From Microvirga lupini (lineage in GTDB: Bacteria; Pseudomonadota; Alphaproteobacteria; Rhizobiales; Beijerinckiaceae), in assembly GCA_000517005.1 (NCBI GenBank), contig KI911970.1, forward strand, positions 93,332-140,777: 47,446 bases of DNA. The letters run 5' to 3'. A model generated the notes under the pieces. That model had not been told where the DNA came from. It searched no databases and saw only the letters and a program-made list of their open reading frames with translations. Shown piece after piece: positions 1 to 9,687 of this stretch. Within the stretch, counting starts at the first letter, position 1, and each line of letters starts with the position of its first letter. A program made the position numbers and the translations under genes.

Positions 1-38
1 ATAAATTTAATTAAATTTCTTTGCAACTTGGAGGATAC

Positions 39-503
39 TTACAAGTTTTTGGCTGCCGCCAGCACCTCCTCCGCATGGCCCGGCACCTTCACCTTGTTCC
101 AGACCTGAGCGATCTTGCCGTCCCGGTCGATCAGCACGGTCGTGCGCTCGACGCCCATGTACTTGCGGCCGTACATGCTCTTCTCGACCCAGACGCCATA
201 GGCTTCCAGCATGGTCTTGGCCTCGTCCGACGCGAGGGCGAAGTCCAGGCCGTACTTGTTCCGGAACTTGTCGTGGCTCTTCAGCGAGTCGGGTGAAACG
301 CCGATAATTTCCGTGTCGGCGGCAGCGAAGTCGTTCTTGAGGGTCTGGAAGGTTTGCGCCTCCAGCGTGCAGCCGCTGGTATCGTCCTTGGGGTAGAAAT
401 ACAGCACGACCTTGCGGCCCTTCAGGTCCTCCAGGCTGATCTGTCGACCATCTGTCGCAGGCAGCGAGAAGGCCGGAGCCTTGGTTCTGATGTTAAGAGG
501 CAT
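39..503 (-). CDS. bcp: Bcp/PrxQ-type peroxiredoxin (thiol peroxidase)
   Basis: A 154-residue thioredoxin-fold peroxidase that should reduce hydrogen peroxide and organic peroxides in the cytoplasm. The peroxidatic cysteine is C45 in the motif DDTSGCTLEA, preceded by the family strand VVLYFYPKD. The Bcp resolving cysteine normally sits five residues further on; here it is Q, and no other cysteine exists in the protein, so it must act as a 1-Cys enzyme resolved by an external thiol. I chose the ATG at 503 because AAGGAAGG lies just upstream and the domain starts there; the frame stays open to 635 without recognisable homology. It is divergent from the AsmA-like gene. Family assignment is firm; the resolving partner is unknown. 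Confidence 0.93.
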   Translation of the reverse strand: MPLNIRTKAPAFSLPATDGRQISLEDLKGRKVVLYFYPKDDTSGCTLEAQTFQTLKNDFAAADTEIIGVSPDSLKSHDKFRNKYGLDFALASDEAKTMLEAYGVWVEKSMYGRKYMGVERTTVLIDRDGKIAQVWNKVKVPGHAEEVLAAAKNL

Positions 504-643
504 GGGGCGCCTTCCTTTTGGCGGAATGTCCTGTTTGGAAACCTCAGGTGTGCACGACTGACGGGGACAGTCGCGGGAGGCACCTGAGACGGTTAAGGTC
601 TTTTCTCTGATTCCCTGATGAGCGCCTAAGCGCAAGAACCGGA

Positions 644-3600
644 TTGCCTGACGTCACAAGAATGAAGCTGCCATTTCGCCCCACGTTGTCCCGGCAAGAC
701 CCGGTCAAACGGAGCCTCCTCAAGCGCGTGCTTCGTGGCACTCTCTATGTGAAGCTTGGGCTTGTCGTCTTCCTCGTTGCCGTGTTCGGCCTGCTTTACC
801 TTCGCCTCTCCGCGGCGCCCATGAGCTTCGGACGCCTGCCCGAGCGGGTCGCAGAGGCCTTGGCGGCGCGCATCGGGCCCGGCTGGAATGTGACGCTGCG
901 GAATACGGCCATCGAGCTGCATGAGGGCTCGCCGGCTCTGCGGGCGAACGGCCTCGATATCCGGGCGCCTGGCGGCGATCTCGTGCTGCGGGCTCCTTAT
1001 GCGATCTTCAGCGTCGACCTCACGTCGCTTCTGACGGGCAACCTTCAGCCCAAGGCCATCGAGGTGCGAGACCTGCAGTTGCGGGTCCTCGTCAACCGGG
1101 ATGGCTCGCTCGCCTTCTCGCCCGTGCAGGCCGGTGAGACCGAGGCCGGTGCTGCGCCGCCACCTGTCCCGCCGGAGCCATCCAAGGAAGCCGCAGCATC
1201 GCTCTCTCGCGACGCGAACGGGCCTTCCCCCGTATCGGGCGTCGTCGGGTCGCTGCTCGAACTCATCGTCGGCCCCGGAAGCATCCTCAACTCGCTCGGC
1301 CAGGCCGAGTTGACCAATGCGCGCCTCGTCTTCGTCGATGCGGATGGACGCGAGCGAGCCAGGTTCCAGCGTGTGGATGCGGCCTTCGACTGGACGGAGA
1401 ACGGAGGACGGCAGTTCGCCGCGACGGTCGAGGGAGATCAGGGACCCTGGCAGCTCAACGGCGATGCCGTAGTGGAAGGCAATGGTGCCTATCGGGCCGG
1501 CGTGGTCGCGAACGAAGTGCCGATCAAGGATATCCTGCTGCTCGCGGGAGCGTCCGAACTGCCGGCGACCACGGATCTCGAATTCTCCGGCCGTTTCGAC
1601 ATCGCCTATGCAGATGGCCGCATCACGGAGCTGAGGACACGGCTCGTTAGCAATGCCGGCACGTTCCAGATCGAGGACAAGGACACGTCGCCCTTCCCGG
1701 TGGAGCGCGCGACCATCGCGGCGAAATGGAACGAGGTCGAGAAGGTCCTGGAGCTCCAGGAACTCGGCCTGAAGGGCGGGGACACGAAGCTGTTCCTCCA
1801 GGGGCGTCTCGCGACTCCCGTGGCAGACAAGCCATGGCGTTTATCGCTCAATGGCCGCGATATTCTCTGGTCCGGTGCAACGGCGGGAGACCGCCCCCTC
1901 CAGGTCAGTGAGTTCGCCGCCGATCTGTCCGGTCCGGACGGCGTCACGATCAACAGCGTCACGCTGAAGGGGCCCGAATTGTCGGCCCGCATCAGCGGCC
2001 TGCTCGGAGCCTCAGCAGACCCGAAGGGTTTGAATCTGGATGTGCGTGCGGAGAAGACGAATATCCGCTCCGCCCTGCGCATCTGGCCCGAGGCCGTTGC
2101 TCCCCCGGTCCGCAGGTTCCTCGTGTCCAACCTGAAGGCGGGCATGCTGGAGTCCATCGATCTGAAGGTGGCGATGACCGGCGCGGATATTGCGAAGGCT
2201 GTGACGGGCGGTCCGACACCCGATGAGTCTTTGAAACTCGATTTCGCCATTTCCGACGGTGTCCTCCATGTGGCAGACGGCCTTCCGCCGATCTCGGGGA
2301 TGAACGTGACCGGTCACGTGACGGGCAGGAAGGTTGCCGTGCGCGCGTCGACGGGTTTGGTCCAAATGGCCGGCAGCCATTCCTTGAACGCCTCCGACGG
2401 TGCGTTCATCCTGGACAATTATTGGGATGATCACGCCTTGGCCCGTATCGACTTCCGCCTCACGGGCGGAGCCGACGGGCTGGGGGCCCTGCTGCTCGAA
2501 CCGCGCATCAAGGAAATCGCCGGGTTCAACATCGATCCTGCCACGATGAAGGGGAAGACGGATCTGCGTGTCGGCATCGGCCTTGCCGTCCACGACATCC
2601 CGGCCTTCGCCGATCTGCCCTTGAAGGTGAGCGGAACAGTCAATGATTTCGCCGTCGACAAATTCTTCGGCAAGGACCGCCTGGAGGGCGCCAATCTGAC
2701 GATCGCTTATGACCGGGGCGATCTTGCCGTCAAAGGTGACGGCAAGCTTGCCGGAAGCCCGGCCGCCATCGATCTGCAGAAGAACAGGCAGGGCGGGCAG
2801 GCCAGCGTGGCGTTCTCCCTCGACGAGGCGGCACGCAGCAGGCGGGGCCTCTCCTTCGGCTCACAGCTCACGGGAACGATCGGAATCAAGGCCAGCCTGC
2901 CCCTTGGCGCATCGGCCCCATCGAACATCCTCGTCGAAGCGGACCTCGCCAGGGCCGGTGTGGATCAGCTGATCCCCGGCTGGGTGAAGCAGGTGGGACG
3001 GCCTGGAAAGCTGACCTTCACCATGGTCGAAGGGCCATCCAACGAGATCCGGGATCTGCAGCTCGACAGCGGCAACGTGCAGCTGAAAGGCAACGCGACG
3101 CTTTCGAGCGAGGGAATTTTGGAGAAAGCCGAACTCTCGACCTTCAAGCTCTCGCCCGGCGACGATATGCGCGCCCAGATCGAGCGCGCCAACAATGTCT
3201 ACAAGGTCGCGATCCGAGGCAACGTGGGCGATGCCCGACCCTTCGTGAAAGGTGGGGCAACGGGCTCCGCCCCGTCCGGCCGGAATGCGGTTGCGCAGAA
3301 GGACGGCAAGGATTTCGACCTCGATCTCAACCTCAACATCCTCACGGGCTACAACGAGGAGGCGATCACCGGCGCCGTGATCAAAGCCTCCGTACGCAAG
3401 GACAATCTTCGCCAGCTCGACATGAAGGGGCGGCTCGGTGCGACCGACATCATCGGGCGGACCCTGCCTGATGCCGGAGGCCAAGTGGTGATCCTTCAGG
3501 CGGAAGATGCCGGCGCGCTTCTGCGCTTCACCGATGTCTACCGGCGCATGTCCGGCGGCGATCTCATTCTACAGCTTGCGACGGGCGACGGGCCGCAGTC

Positions 3601-4129
3601 CGGGCATGTCATCCTGCGCTCGTTCGCCTTGGTCAACGAGCCGGCTCTTCGCCGGATCATTCCGACGCAGACTCAGATCATCGCCGGACAGGACCGGGCC
3701 GGCAATCCGCAGACCGTCCGCGTGGACGTGAACGAGGTGCAGTTCACCAAGGCCCGTCTTGAATTTACCCGCAATGCCGGTCGGCTCGATTTCAAGGATG
3801 CCGCCATCTGGGGCAACCAGATCGGATTCACGCTGGGTGGCTTTATCGACTATGCCCGCGACCGGCTCGACATCGCGGGCACCTTCGTGCCGGCCTATGG
3901 CCTCAACAATGTGTTCGCCCAGGTGCCGCTCTTCGGGCCGCTTTTGGGCGGAAGCCAATATGAGGGTCTGTTCGCCGTCAATTTCCGGCTGAACGGGCAG
4001 GCGAGCTCGCCGTCCCTGACGGTCAATCCGCTTTCGGCGGTCGCCCCGGGCTTCCTGCGCAAGCTCTTCGGTGTGGGAGCGAACACGGAACCGCAGACAG
4101 GATCGCTGCCGACGGTTCCGGAACGTTGA
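644..4129 (+). CDS. AsmA-like / DUF3971 (YhdP-type) envelope protein
   Basis: A large protein (1161 residues) with one N-terminal membrane segment at about residues 34-54, then a long beta-rich periplasmic region. The C-terminal 130 residues carry the AsmA_2 signature (QFTKARLEFTRNAGRLDF, then a glycine-rich stretch around PLFGPLLGGSQYEGLF). This fits the AsmA/YhdP/TamB group of bridge-like proteins implicated in phospholipid transport between inner and outer membranes; that role is known for relatives and is inferred here. The frame opens with TTG at 644, with an alternative ATG at 662 (MKLPFRP); neither has a strong ribosome site. Residues 163-190 form a Pro/Ala/Ser-rich linker. The gene ends 4 bp from the convergent tyrS stop. 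Confidence 0.88.
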   Translation: MPDVTRMKLPFRPTLSRQDPVKRSLLKRVLRGTLYVKLGLVVFLVAVFGLLYLRLSAAPMSFGRLPERVAEALAARIGPGWNVTLRNTAIELHEGSPALRANGLDIRAPGGDLVLRAPYAIFSVDLTSLLTGNLQPKAIEVRDLQLRVLVNRDGSLAFSPVQAGETEAGAAPPPVPPEPSKEAAASLSRDANGPSPVSGVVGSLLELIVGPGSILNSLGQAELTNARLVFVDADGRERARFQRVDAAFDWTENGGRQFAATVEGDQGPWQLNGDAVVEGNGAYRAGVVANEVPIKDILLLAGASELPATTDLEFSGRFDIAYADGRITELRTRLVSNAGTFQIEDKDTSPFPVERATIAAKWNEVEKVLELQELGLKGGDTKLFLQGRLATPVADKPWRLSLNGRDILWSGATAGDRPLQVSEFAADLSGPDGVTINSVTLKGPELSARISGLLGASADPKGLNLDVRAEKTNIRSALRIWPEAVAPPVRRFLVSNLKAGMLESIDLKVAMTGADIAKAVTGGPTPDESLKLDFAISDGVLHVADGLPPISGMNVTGHVTGRKVAVRASTGLVQMAGSHSLNASDGAFILDNYWDDHALARIDFRLTGGADGLGALLLEPRIKEIAGFNIDPATMKGKTDLRVGIGLAVHDIPAFADLPLKVSGTVNDFAVDKFFGKDRLEGANLTIAYDRGDLAVKGDGKLAGSPAAIDLQKNRQGGQASVAFSLDEAARSRRGLSFGSQLTGTIGIKASLPLGASAPSNILVEADLARAGVDQLIPGWVKQVGRPGKLTFTMVEGPSNEIRDLQLDSGNVQLKGNATLSSEGILEKAELSTFKLSPGDDMRAQIERANNVYKVAIRGNVGDARPFVKGGATGSAPSGRNAVAQKDGKDFDLDLNLNILTGYNEEAITGAVIKASVRKDNLRQLDMKGRLGATDIIGRTLPDAGGQVVILQAEDAGALLRFTDVYRRMSGGDLILQLATGDGPQSGHVILRSFALVNEPALRRIIPTQTQIIAGQDRAGNPQTVRVDVNEVQFTKARLEFTRNAGRLDFKDAAIWGNQIGFTLGGFIDYARDRLDIAGTFVPAYGLNNVFAQVPLFGPLLGGSQYEGLFAVNFRLNGQASSPSLTVNPLSAVAPGFLRKLFGVGANTEPQTGSLPTVPER

Positions 4130-4133
4130 TCGA

Positions 4134-5396
4134 TCAGACGGCGCGCAGGAGGACGTGCTTCTTCTTGCCGAAGGACAGCTTGATCACGCCCTCGGCCGTC
4201 ACATCCGTCAGGCTTAAAGTACCGCGTTCGTCCGAGACGGTTTGGTCGTTCACCCTCAGGCCGCCGCTCTTCACCTGCCGGCGCGCCTCGCTGGTAGAGG
4301 GCACAAGAGAGGCGTAGTCCGGCCCAAAGGCCGCGAGCACTCCAAGGCCTGCCTTGAGCACCTGGGTCGGGATCTCGATCGTGGGCAGGCTTTCCGCCAG
4401 CGCTCCCTGCTCGAAAGTCTTGCGCGCGGTTTCCGCCGCCAGCTCCGCGGCCTCGCGACCGTGGAGGAGGGCCGTTGCTTCCGTTGCGAGAACCTTCTTC
4501 GCCTCGTTGATATCGGCGCCCTGGAGCGCTTCGAGCCGGGCGATCTCGTCCATCGGGAGAATGGTAAAGAGCTTCAGGAAGCGGCCCACATCCGCATCTT
4601 CGGTGTTGCGCCAGAATTGCCAGTAATCATAGGGGCTCAGCATGTCGGCGTTGAGCCAGACGGCGCCGGAGGCCGTCTTGCCCATCTTGGCGCCCGAGGC
4701 CGTGGTCAGGAGCGGGCAGGTGACGGCGTAGAGTTGCGGCGTGCCGAGGCGGCGGCCGAGATCGATGCCGTTGACGATATTGCCCCACTGATCCGAGCCG
4801 CCCATCTGCAGGATGCAGCCGTAGCGCTTGTTGAGCTCCACGAAGTCATAGGCCTGGAGGATCATGTAGTTGAATTCCAGGAACGACAGCTCGTGCTCGC
4901 GGTCGAGGCGCAGCTTCACGCTGTCGAAGGACAGCATCCGGTTGACCGAGAAGTGCCGGCCCACATCGCGCAGGAACTCGATGTAATTGAGCCTGGTCAG
5001 CCACTCGGCATTGTCGGCCATCATGGCGTCGGTCTTACCCTCGCCGAAGCTGATGAAGCGCGAGAAGACGGTTTTGATGCTCTCCTTGTTGGCCTCGATC
5101 TGCTCAACGGTGAGGAGCTTGCGGCTCTCATCCTTGCCGGACGGATCGCCCACGCGGGTCGTGCCGCCCCCCATGAGGGTGATCGGCTTGCCGGCTCCCG
5201 TCTTCTGGAGCCAGTGCAGCATCATGATCGAGAGCAAGTGCCCCACATGCAGCGACGGGCCGGTGCAATCATAGCCGACATAAGTCGTCAGCCGGTTCTC
5301 AAGGGCAGCCGCATCGACGCCTTCGAGATCGGAGGTTTGGTGGATATATCCCCGTTCCGTAAGGACCTTCAGGAATTCGGACTTCGGCGCGCTCAT
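4134..5396 (-). CDS. tyrS: Tyrosyl-tRNA synthetase
   Basis: Class I aminoacyl-tRNA synthetase (420 residues) charging tRNA-Tyr in the cytoplasm. The HIGH motif appears as HVGH at residues 50-53 and the KMSKS loop as KMGKT at 237-241. The tyrosine-site stretch [10 protein letters not shown] lies at 197-206, and an S4 RNA-binding domain occupies the last 70 residues ([11 protein letters not shown]). Length is normal for the bacterial TyrRS-type enzyme. Convergent with the AsmA-like gene at the 3' end. No leader or T-box element was seen upstream. Confidence 0.97.
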   Translation of the reverse strand: MSAPKSEFLKVLTERGYIHQTSDLEGVDAAALENRLTTYVGYDCTGPSLHVGHLLSIMMLHWLQKTGAGKPITLMGGGTTRVGDPSGKDESRKLLTVEQIEANKESIKTVFSRFISFGEGKTDAMMADNAEWLTRLNYIEFLRDVGRHFSVNRMLSFDSVKLRLDREHELSFLEFNYMILQAYDFVELNKRYGCILQMGGSDQWGNIVNGIDLGRRLGTPQLYAVTCPLLTTASGAKMGKTASGAVWLNADMLSPYDYWQFWRNTEDADVGRFLKLFTILPMDEIARLEALQGADINEAKKVLATEATALLHGREAAELAAETARKTFEQGALAESLPTIEIPTQVLKAGLGVLAAFGPDYASLVPSTSEARRQVKSGGLRVNDQTVSDERGTLSLTDVTAEGVIKLSFGKKKHVLLRAV

Positions 5397-5521
5397 CGCA
5401 TCTCTCGTCTTAGGGCGATCACAGATGTGGAAGCCTGTAGCAGGTTCGTGCGCCTATTTCACCCTCTTCGCCGACGACGCTGAGTTGAGATCCGAGGAAA
5501 GAATTCGACAAATAGCACCTG

Positions 5522-6077
5522 ACCGGGATCGACAACGGAAATGGCAATGGCGTGCAGCTCTATGGGGAGGCCGGCAACGATACGCTTATCGGCAAGGGCG
5601 GCGGCGATTTCCTGTTCGGCGGCTCAGGTGCCGACATCCTCGACAGCGGCTTCGGCTGCGACGTGCTGATCGGCGGTGTGGGTGCGGATCAGTTCCGGTT
5701 CACCACCTCGCTCGGGGCCGGCAACATCGACACGCTCCAGGACTTCTCCGTCGCTGACGGGATAGGATCGTGCTCAGCCGCGCCGTGTTCATGGATGTGG
5801 GCGTGCTCTCAAGCGCCTGTTTCAAGGCTGGCGTGGCCACGAGCTTCGACCACCACATCCTGTACGATCAAGCCACCGGTGCGCTATCTTACAGTATCGA
5901 CGCTCGGGCGGGGTGGCGGCGATCAGGTTCGCGGCACTCACGGCCGGAACCGCGCTCACGACCTTACACTTCCTCGTCGTGAAGGCGGTTAGGCCTGAGG
6001 GCGCAAGCCGATCCAAGGCCGCGGCCTCTGACACAATCAAGGCGCAGTCACAAGCTGCGCCTGTCTTGATAGGATAA
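5522..6077 (+). pseudogene. Degraded C-terminus of an RTX (hemolysin-type Ca-binding) secreted protein
   Basis: The first reading frame encodes glycine/aspartate nonapeptide repeats (GEAGNDTLIGKGGGDFLFGG, GGSGADILD) and then the conserved step FRFTTSL..NIDTLQDFSVADG. Homology continues in a different frame from about 5761 (DRIVLSRAVF, then ILYDQATGALSY) and in a third frame from about 5910 (GVAAIRFAALTAGTAL, HFLVV). These three blocks in order are the usual end of RTX proteins exported by type I secretion in this group, so two frameshifts break one former gene. There is no start codon or N-terminal domain, so the 5' part is also missing. Known family: Ca-binding secreted proteases and surface proteins. 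Inferred: inactive remnant; the frameshifts could also be sequencing errors. Confidence 0.8.
6040..6062 (+). terminator. Hairpin after the RTX remnant
   Basis: Perfect 8-bp inverted repeat AGGCGCAG / CTGCGCCT with a 7-nt loop, followed by GTCTTGAT. The T-run is weak, so termination is only plausible. It lies just after the conserved FLVV end of the RTX fragment, where the ancestral gene probably stopped. Confidence 0.4.
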
Positions 6078-6248
6078 TTATCTTAAGCAGGGCTGCGGAA
6101 AGCTGGCCCGGTCTCTCATGAAAGCGTCGTACCCCGAGCCCCTTCGTGTGTGCCGAGCATGGTTGCTCGGGGATCTTTGCCCTGGACTTCCCTGTGAGCT
6201 ATAGCCATATTCCGCGCAATTTCACGAACCTCTTCGGCGACATCAGCG

Positions 6249-6662
6249 ATGAAACAGTTTTGGACCCAGTTCTTTACCTGGTGGAACGGACAAACCCTCG
6301 GCACGCGATTCTTCACGTGGCGCAACGGGCAGTACGTCGGTGAGGACGAGTTCGGTAACCGCTATTACCGCTTTGTCCAGCCGCAGGCCATCGACTCAAA
6401 TGTGGGCGCCGAGCGCCGCTGGGTCATCTATAACGGCTATGCCGATGCGTCGAAGGTGCCGCCCGGCTGGCGCGCCTGGCTGTGCCACAACGGCGATGTG
6501 CCTCCGAGTGAAGAGAACTACAAGCCGCATCCCTGGGAAAAGCCGTATATCCCCAACCTGACCGGCACGGCCCACGCCTATCGTCCGCAGGGCTCCAGCC
6601 TCTCGACCGGCAAGCGCCCGGCCGCCACCGGCGATTACGTGCCGTGGACGCCGGGAGAGTGA
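6249..6662 (+). CDS. Complex I accessory subunit, NDUFA12 family (17.2 kDa)
   Basis: A 137-residue protein matching the NDUFA12/B17.2 family, an accessory subunit of respiratory NADH:ubiquinone oxidoreductase found in alphaproteobacteria and mitochondria. Family landmarks are WWNGQTLGTRFFTWRNG near the N-terminus, VGEDEFGNRYY at about 30-40, ERRWVIYNGYADASKVPP at about 55-72, and the proline-rich tail ending DYVPWTPGE. It is peripheral and lies on the matrix or cytoplasmic side in known complexes. No clear ribosome-binding site precedes the ATG, but the N-terminus fits the family. It stands apart from the nuo operon, as is usual. Confidence 0.92.
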   Translation: MKQFWTQFFTWWNGQTLGTRFFTWRNGQYVGEDEFGNRYYRFVQPQAIDSNVGAERRWVIYNGYADASKVPPGWRAWLCHNGDVPPSEENYKPHPWEKPYIPNLTGTAHAYRPQGSSLSTGKRPAATGDYVPWTPGE

Positions 6663-6689
6663 GGCCTGAACGGGCCTCACTTCGATAGC

Positions 6690-6920
6690 ATGTTGTTGAA
6701 ACGAACCCAAGCCCGCACCTGCATCGAGTGTGGCCTCGCTTATGGCCACCCCGATTTCAGCTATCATTCCGGCCGAATCGAGAACGGTCCGTCCTATTGG
6801 TCGGATCGCGGGCTCCTGTGCTCCCATGCCTGCTCCGTCGCCCATTTCGAGCGACGCGAGAAGGAGGGGGATCCGATGAAGGAGCCGGCTCCCAATCCTC
6901 TGGAGCAGGACTGGCCCTGA
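6690..6920 (+). CDS. Small putative zinc-ribbon protein
   Basis: A 76-residue protein with a CxxC pair (CIECG, residues 11-15) and a CxxxC pair near residues 48-52 (CSHAC), spaced like a two-knuckle metal site. The middle contains the aromatic stretch GPSYWSDRGLLC. I do not recognise a named family. It follows the NDUFA12 gene by 27 bp on the same strand and may be co-transcribed. The function is unknown; metal binding is an inference from the cysteine pattern. Confidence 0.6.
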   Translation: MLLKRTQARTCIECGLAYGHPDFSYHSGRIENGPSYWSDRGLLCSHACSVAHFERREKEGDPMKEPAPNPLEQDWP

Positions 6921-6986
6921 AATTCGGCGAAGTACCGATCCTAGTTACCCCCGACCTTCCATCATCGGGAATGGAATAGACGCCGA

Positions 6987-8120
6987 TCAATCCCCGTCGT
7001 GGAACAGGAGTGTCGTGTTGCCGCCGATGTCGCTGGAGGCGACGGGACGTTTGGAGGCCAGCATTGCCGCGGCTTTTGGCGAGGGATGACGGCTTTGATA
7101 GATCTCGAGCCAGGCGATGCGATGCGGCGGCACGGTGCCGTCGCCGGGATAAGGCTCCTGGCTGATGCCGGTGGCCTTCTCGAAGAAGGATGGGTCGTCA
7201 AGGGAACCCACCACGCGGCTGACCAGACGGGACAGGGCGCCGCCGTGCTCAGCGTAGAGATCGATTCCCTGGCTGCGCGCGAGTTCCGCGGTGGCGACCA
7301 GGGGCTCCGCGGCGAAGATATGATAGTCGCGGGCACGCTTGCCGCGGTTGATCTCGAGCGGAAGCGCTCCCTCGGGCGTGACCTGCGCCAGACCGATCCG
7401 CGCGCTGTCGATGCCCCAGTCGGTGAGACGCCGGTCGCCGCTGGCGATGCCGGCGGCCGTAGCGCTCAGGCCCGCCCAGTAGCGGTGATTGTTTCTGCCC
7501 GAGACGCCCTTGCCCGTATCCTTCGCCTCCATGATCTGGCGGCCTAGGATCTTGAGCCAGGACTCGACGCGCTTCTTCTGCTCGTCCGCGAGGCCGGGAG
7601 CGTTTCGGATCTGCAGATAGGCCAGCGCGAAACCGCCGAGCGCCTGGCCCAGATTGAAATGCGCCTGCTTCGAGCGCAGATCGGTCATGGCTTTCGCCGA
7701 TGCCCAATGATCAAGCCAGGTAAGGGCACAGGCCGCCGCCGCCGTGTTCTTCGGATTGGATTTCACATAGGCGTTCGCAATCCGCACCAGGGTTTTTCCA
7801 TAGGCGCGCAGAGGCTCGACCGCCTCGGAATAAGCCTCCTCGGCCTCCTCGTCGATAGTCGCGCGCCGGGCGTCGTCCTGCCGGTACTTGCTCTGGGTAT
7901 CGAGGGTGATCACTGGCGCATCGGGCGCGTCGCATTCGTATTTCGGCTTCGCCTGCACGTTATCCTTCGTGGGGGCGGGCACGAGATAGCCGACATTCTG
8001 GGCGTGGGACGGCGCGGTGCTCAGAAACGCAGCCAGAGCGATTGCGACGGCGAGGGCAGGCCGAAACACATGACGCGACGTTGCCCATTCCATTGCCCCT
8101 GATCCCCCATCATGCCGCAC
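6987..8120 (-). CDS. Alginate-lyase-like periplasmic protein (AlgL/PL5 type)
   Basis: A 377-residue protein with a signal peptide (hydrophobic stretch about residues 20-38, cleavage near AHA-QN) and an all-alpha toroid fold expected from its family. The PL5 signature NNHRYW is at 210-215, and the second conserved block LPLEINRGKRARDYH follows about 50 residues later. In AlgL these supply the Asn/His/Arg/Tyr active site that cleaves mannuronate linkages by beta-elimination. It stands alone, without alginate biosynthesis genes nearby, so it may degrade imported or surface polyuronate; that is inference. An internal ATG at 8093 is an alternative start that still gives a good signal peptide. Substrate not proven. 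Confidence 0.85.
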   Translation of the reverse strand: MRHDGGSGAMEWATSRHVFRPALAVAIALAAFLSTAPSHAQNVGYLVPAPTKDNVQAKPKYECDAPDAPVITLDTQSKYRQDDARRATIDEEAEEAYSEAVEPLRAYGKTLVRIANAYVKSNPKNTAAAACALTWLDHWASAKAMTDLRSKQAHFNLGQALGGFALAYLQIRNAPGLADEQKKRVESWLKILGRQIMEAKDTGKGVSGRNNHRYWAGLSATAAGIASGDRRLTDWGIDSARIGLAQVTPEGALPLEINRGKRARDYHIFAAEPLVATAELARSQGIDLYAEHGGALSRLVSRVVGSLDDPSFFEKATGISQEPYPGDGTVPPHRIAWLEIYQSRHPSPKAAAMLASKRPVASSDIGGNTTLLFHDGD

Positions 8121-8145
8121 GCCCTCCGGCGAAGCCGATCATGAA

Positions 8146-8171
8146 CTAGCGCATCGTGCGGAAAAGTGGAC
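8146..8171. repeat. Partial copy of a dispersed palindromic element
   Basis: Positions 8146-8161 (CTAGCGCATCGTGCGG) are identical to the left end of the larger element at 41818-41926, and AAAAGTGGA follows immediately. It looks like a truncated or rearranged copy in the gap between the alginate-lyase-like and Tlde1-like genes. Confidence 0.55.
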
Positions 8172-8266
8172 GGCGCGCAAAGCCAGGTGGCCGAACCTTC
8201 GGAGGTAGAGCGATCCATTGGGGGTAGACGTGGACCATGCAACGCTTCGTCCACATCAGGACCGTC

Positions 8267-9388
8267 TCAGATGGCACGATCGGAGCGGCGGGCGGTCCTG
8301 CTCCTGTTGGCTATGGGTGGGACGAGATCCTGCCCGCGTCCGGCGGTGACGATCAGGCGCTTCACTTCCCCTCTCAGATAGGCCTGAAGGAACCAATCGT
8401 AGTTCTTGAACGACACGCATCCGTTCGAGTCGCCGCGCGGGCCCAGCATGTAGGTATGGGCGAGAATGCCGTCGCGGCCATAGATAGCGGCGCTGCCGCC
8501 GACAGGTGTGAGACGCAGGGCGCGAACGCCGTGGAAGAGTTTTTCGCGTTCGGTGATGACGTAAGTGCCCGGCGGTGTCGCGCCTTTCATGCGCACATTT
8601 ACGTAGCGCGGATTGTCCATCATGTTGCCGAGGCCGGAATGTGCCTCAAGCCTTTCGCCGTTCGGCATGATGACCACTTGCGCGGTGATGTCGTAGACGG
8701 CGGTTCCAGCGCCCCCGGAATCGGGCGTCGGAACGAAGCGCGATGTCGGCGCGATGCTGCCGGTGCTGTCGCCGAGCGAGGCATAGCTGAGCGCGGCCTC
8801 GGGTGCGGAGGCGGGCTTGATGCCGAAGAGCTTTTCGATGAAGGAGCGGTTGTCGACCGGCGCACTGGCGACGGCTGCTGCCCTCTGCGTCATCGGTGCA
8901 CGAACCGGGGCGCTTGCCACCTGCGTCGATGGTGTCGGCTTCGGAGGCAGCAGGTCGGCCGGGCGCGGCACGGGCAGAGGCACTGGCGCGGGCTGAGAAA
9001 TTTCTGCCATCGCCTGAGCCGGTGCCGGCTGAGCGGGTGTTTCGGGTACGGGGGTAATGGGCGCGATGCTCGCCTGACGCTGCACCGGTGGCGACTTGAA
9101 TGCCGCCTGGAGCGGAGCATTGTGTGCGAAGCGGAGGGCCTCGGCCTTCATGGCGGGCGTGGGATGCACCAGCGTTGCATCATACGCTGTGACGGCCACT
9201 TCCTTGACAGGCGCGGGCGTGGCGATGCTGCTCACGCGTTCGACGGGCGGCTCGTCGTTCTGACGGGTGAAGTCGACGAAATAGGCCAGCGGGCTCATCG
9301 AGATCGCCACTAGAGCCGCCGTCGGAAAAAGACTGCGCCGCTTTCTGCGCGGGGCGCGACCGCCTGGCGGATAGGACCTGTGCAACAT
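8267..9388 (-). CDS. Tlde1/DUF2778-domain protein (L,D-transpeptidase-like)
   Basis: A 373-residue protein with an N-terminal membrane anchor (about residues 20-38, after a basic start), a Pro/Ala/Val-rich linker of about 180 residues, and a C-terminal domain of about 140 residues. That domain carries the family pattern ITAQVVIMPNGERLEAHSG, then NVRMKGATPPGTY, and a His/Cys pair in HTYMLGPRGDSNGCVSF. Tlde1 relatives cut or exchange peptidoglycan stem peptides; chromosomal rhizobial homologues usually have no type VI secretion partner. Inferred role: periplasmic peptidoglycan remodelling, with the long linker spanning toward the wall. It is not linked to an immunity gene here. Confidence 0.8.
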   Translation of the reverse strand: MLHRSYPPGGRAPRRKRRSLFPTAALVAISMSPLAYFVDFTRQNDEPPVERVSSIATPAPVKEVAVTAYDATLVHPTPAMKAEALRFAHNAPLQAAFKSPPVQRQASIAPITPVPETPAQPAPAQAMAEISQPAPVPLPVPRPADLLPPKPTPSTQVASAPVRAPMTQRAAAVASAPVDNRSFIEKLFGIKPASAPEAALSYASLGDSTGSIAPTSRFVPTPDSGGAGTAVYDITAQVVIMPNGERLEAHSGLGNMMDNPRYVNVRMKGATPPGTYVITEREKLFHGVRALRLTPVGGSAAIYGRDGILAHTYMLGPRGDSNGCVSFKNYDWFLQAYLRGEVKRLIVTAGRGQDLVPPIANRSRTARRSDRAI

Positions 9389-9687
9389 GGCGAACTCTAC
9401 GCAACAACTCGAACGCGCATGATGCCCCGAGCCCGACCGTTGCGGGAAACGAACGCCTGAGCGGTCGAGGCCTTCATGCGTGAAGCAATATCTTCACGAG
9501 ACTCGATTAAACGACGGCCTGGTTAAATTAGGGATAATCGGACGCGCTGCTGTCGAAAGAATGTAAGCGTGCCTTCAGCAACTCACGGAAGCGGGGCCGC
9601 GTGCGCTGGCTCACAGATCGCGGCGCCGGCGCAGGATATGGATAGGAAAGGGGCATCTTTTCCAATCTCAAACGGGAGGACCTCGGC
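9389..9687. other. Intergenic region between divergent genes
   Basis: About 300 bp between the Tlde1-like gene (minus) and the methyltransferase (plus). It should hold both promoters. An AT-rich patch (GGTTAAATTAGGGATAAT, near 9521-9538) stands out, but I cannot assign a specific operator or RNA. Confidence 0.4.
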
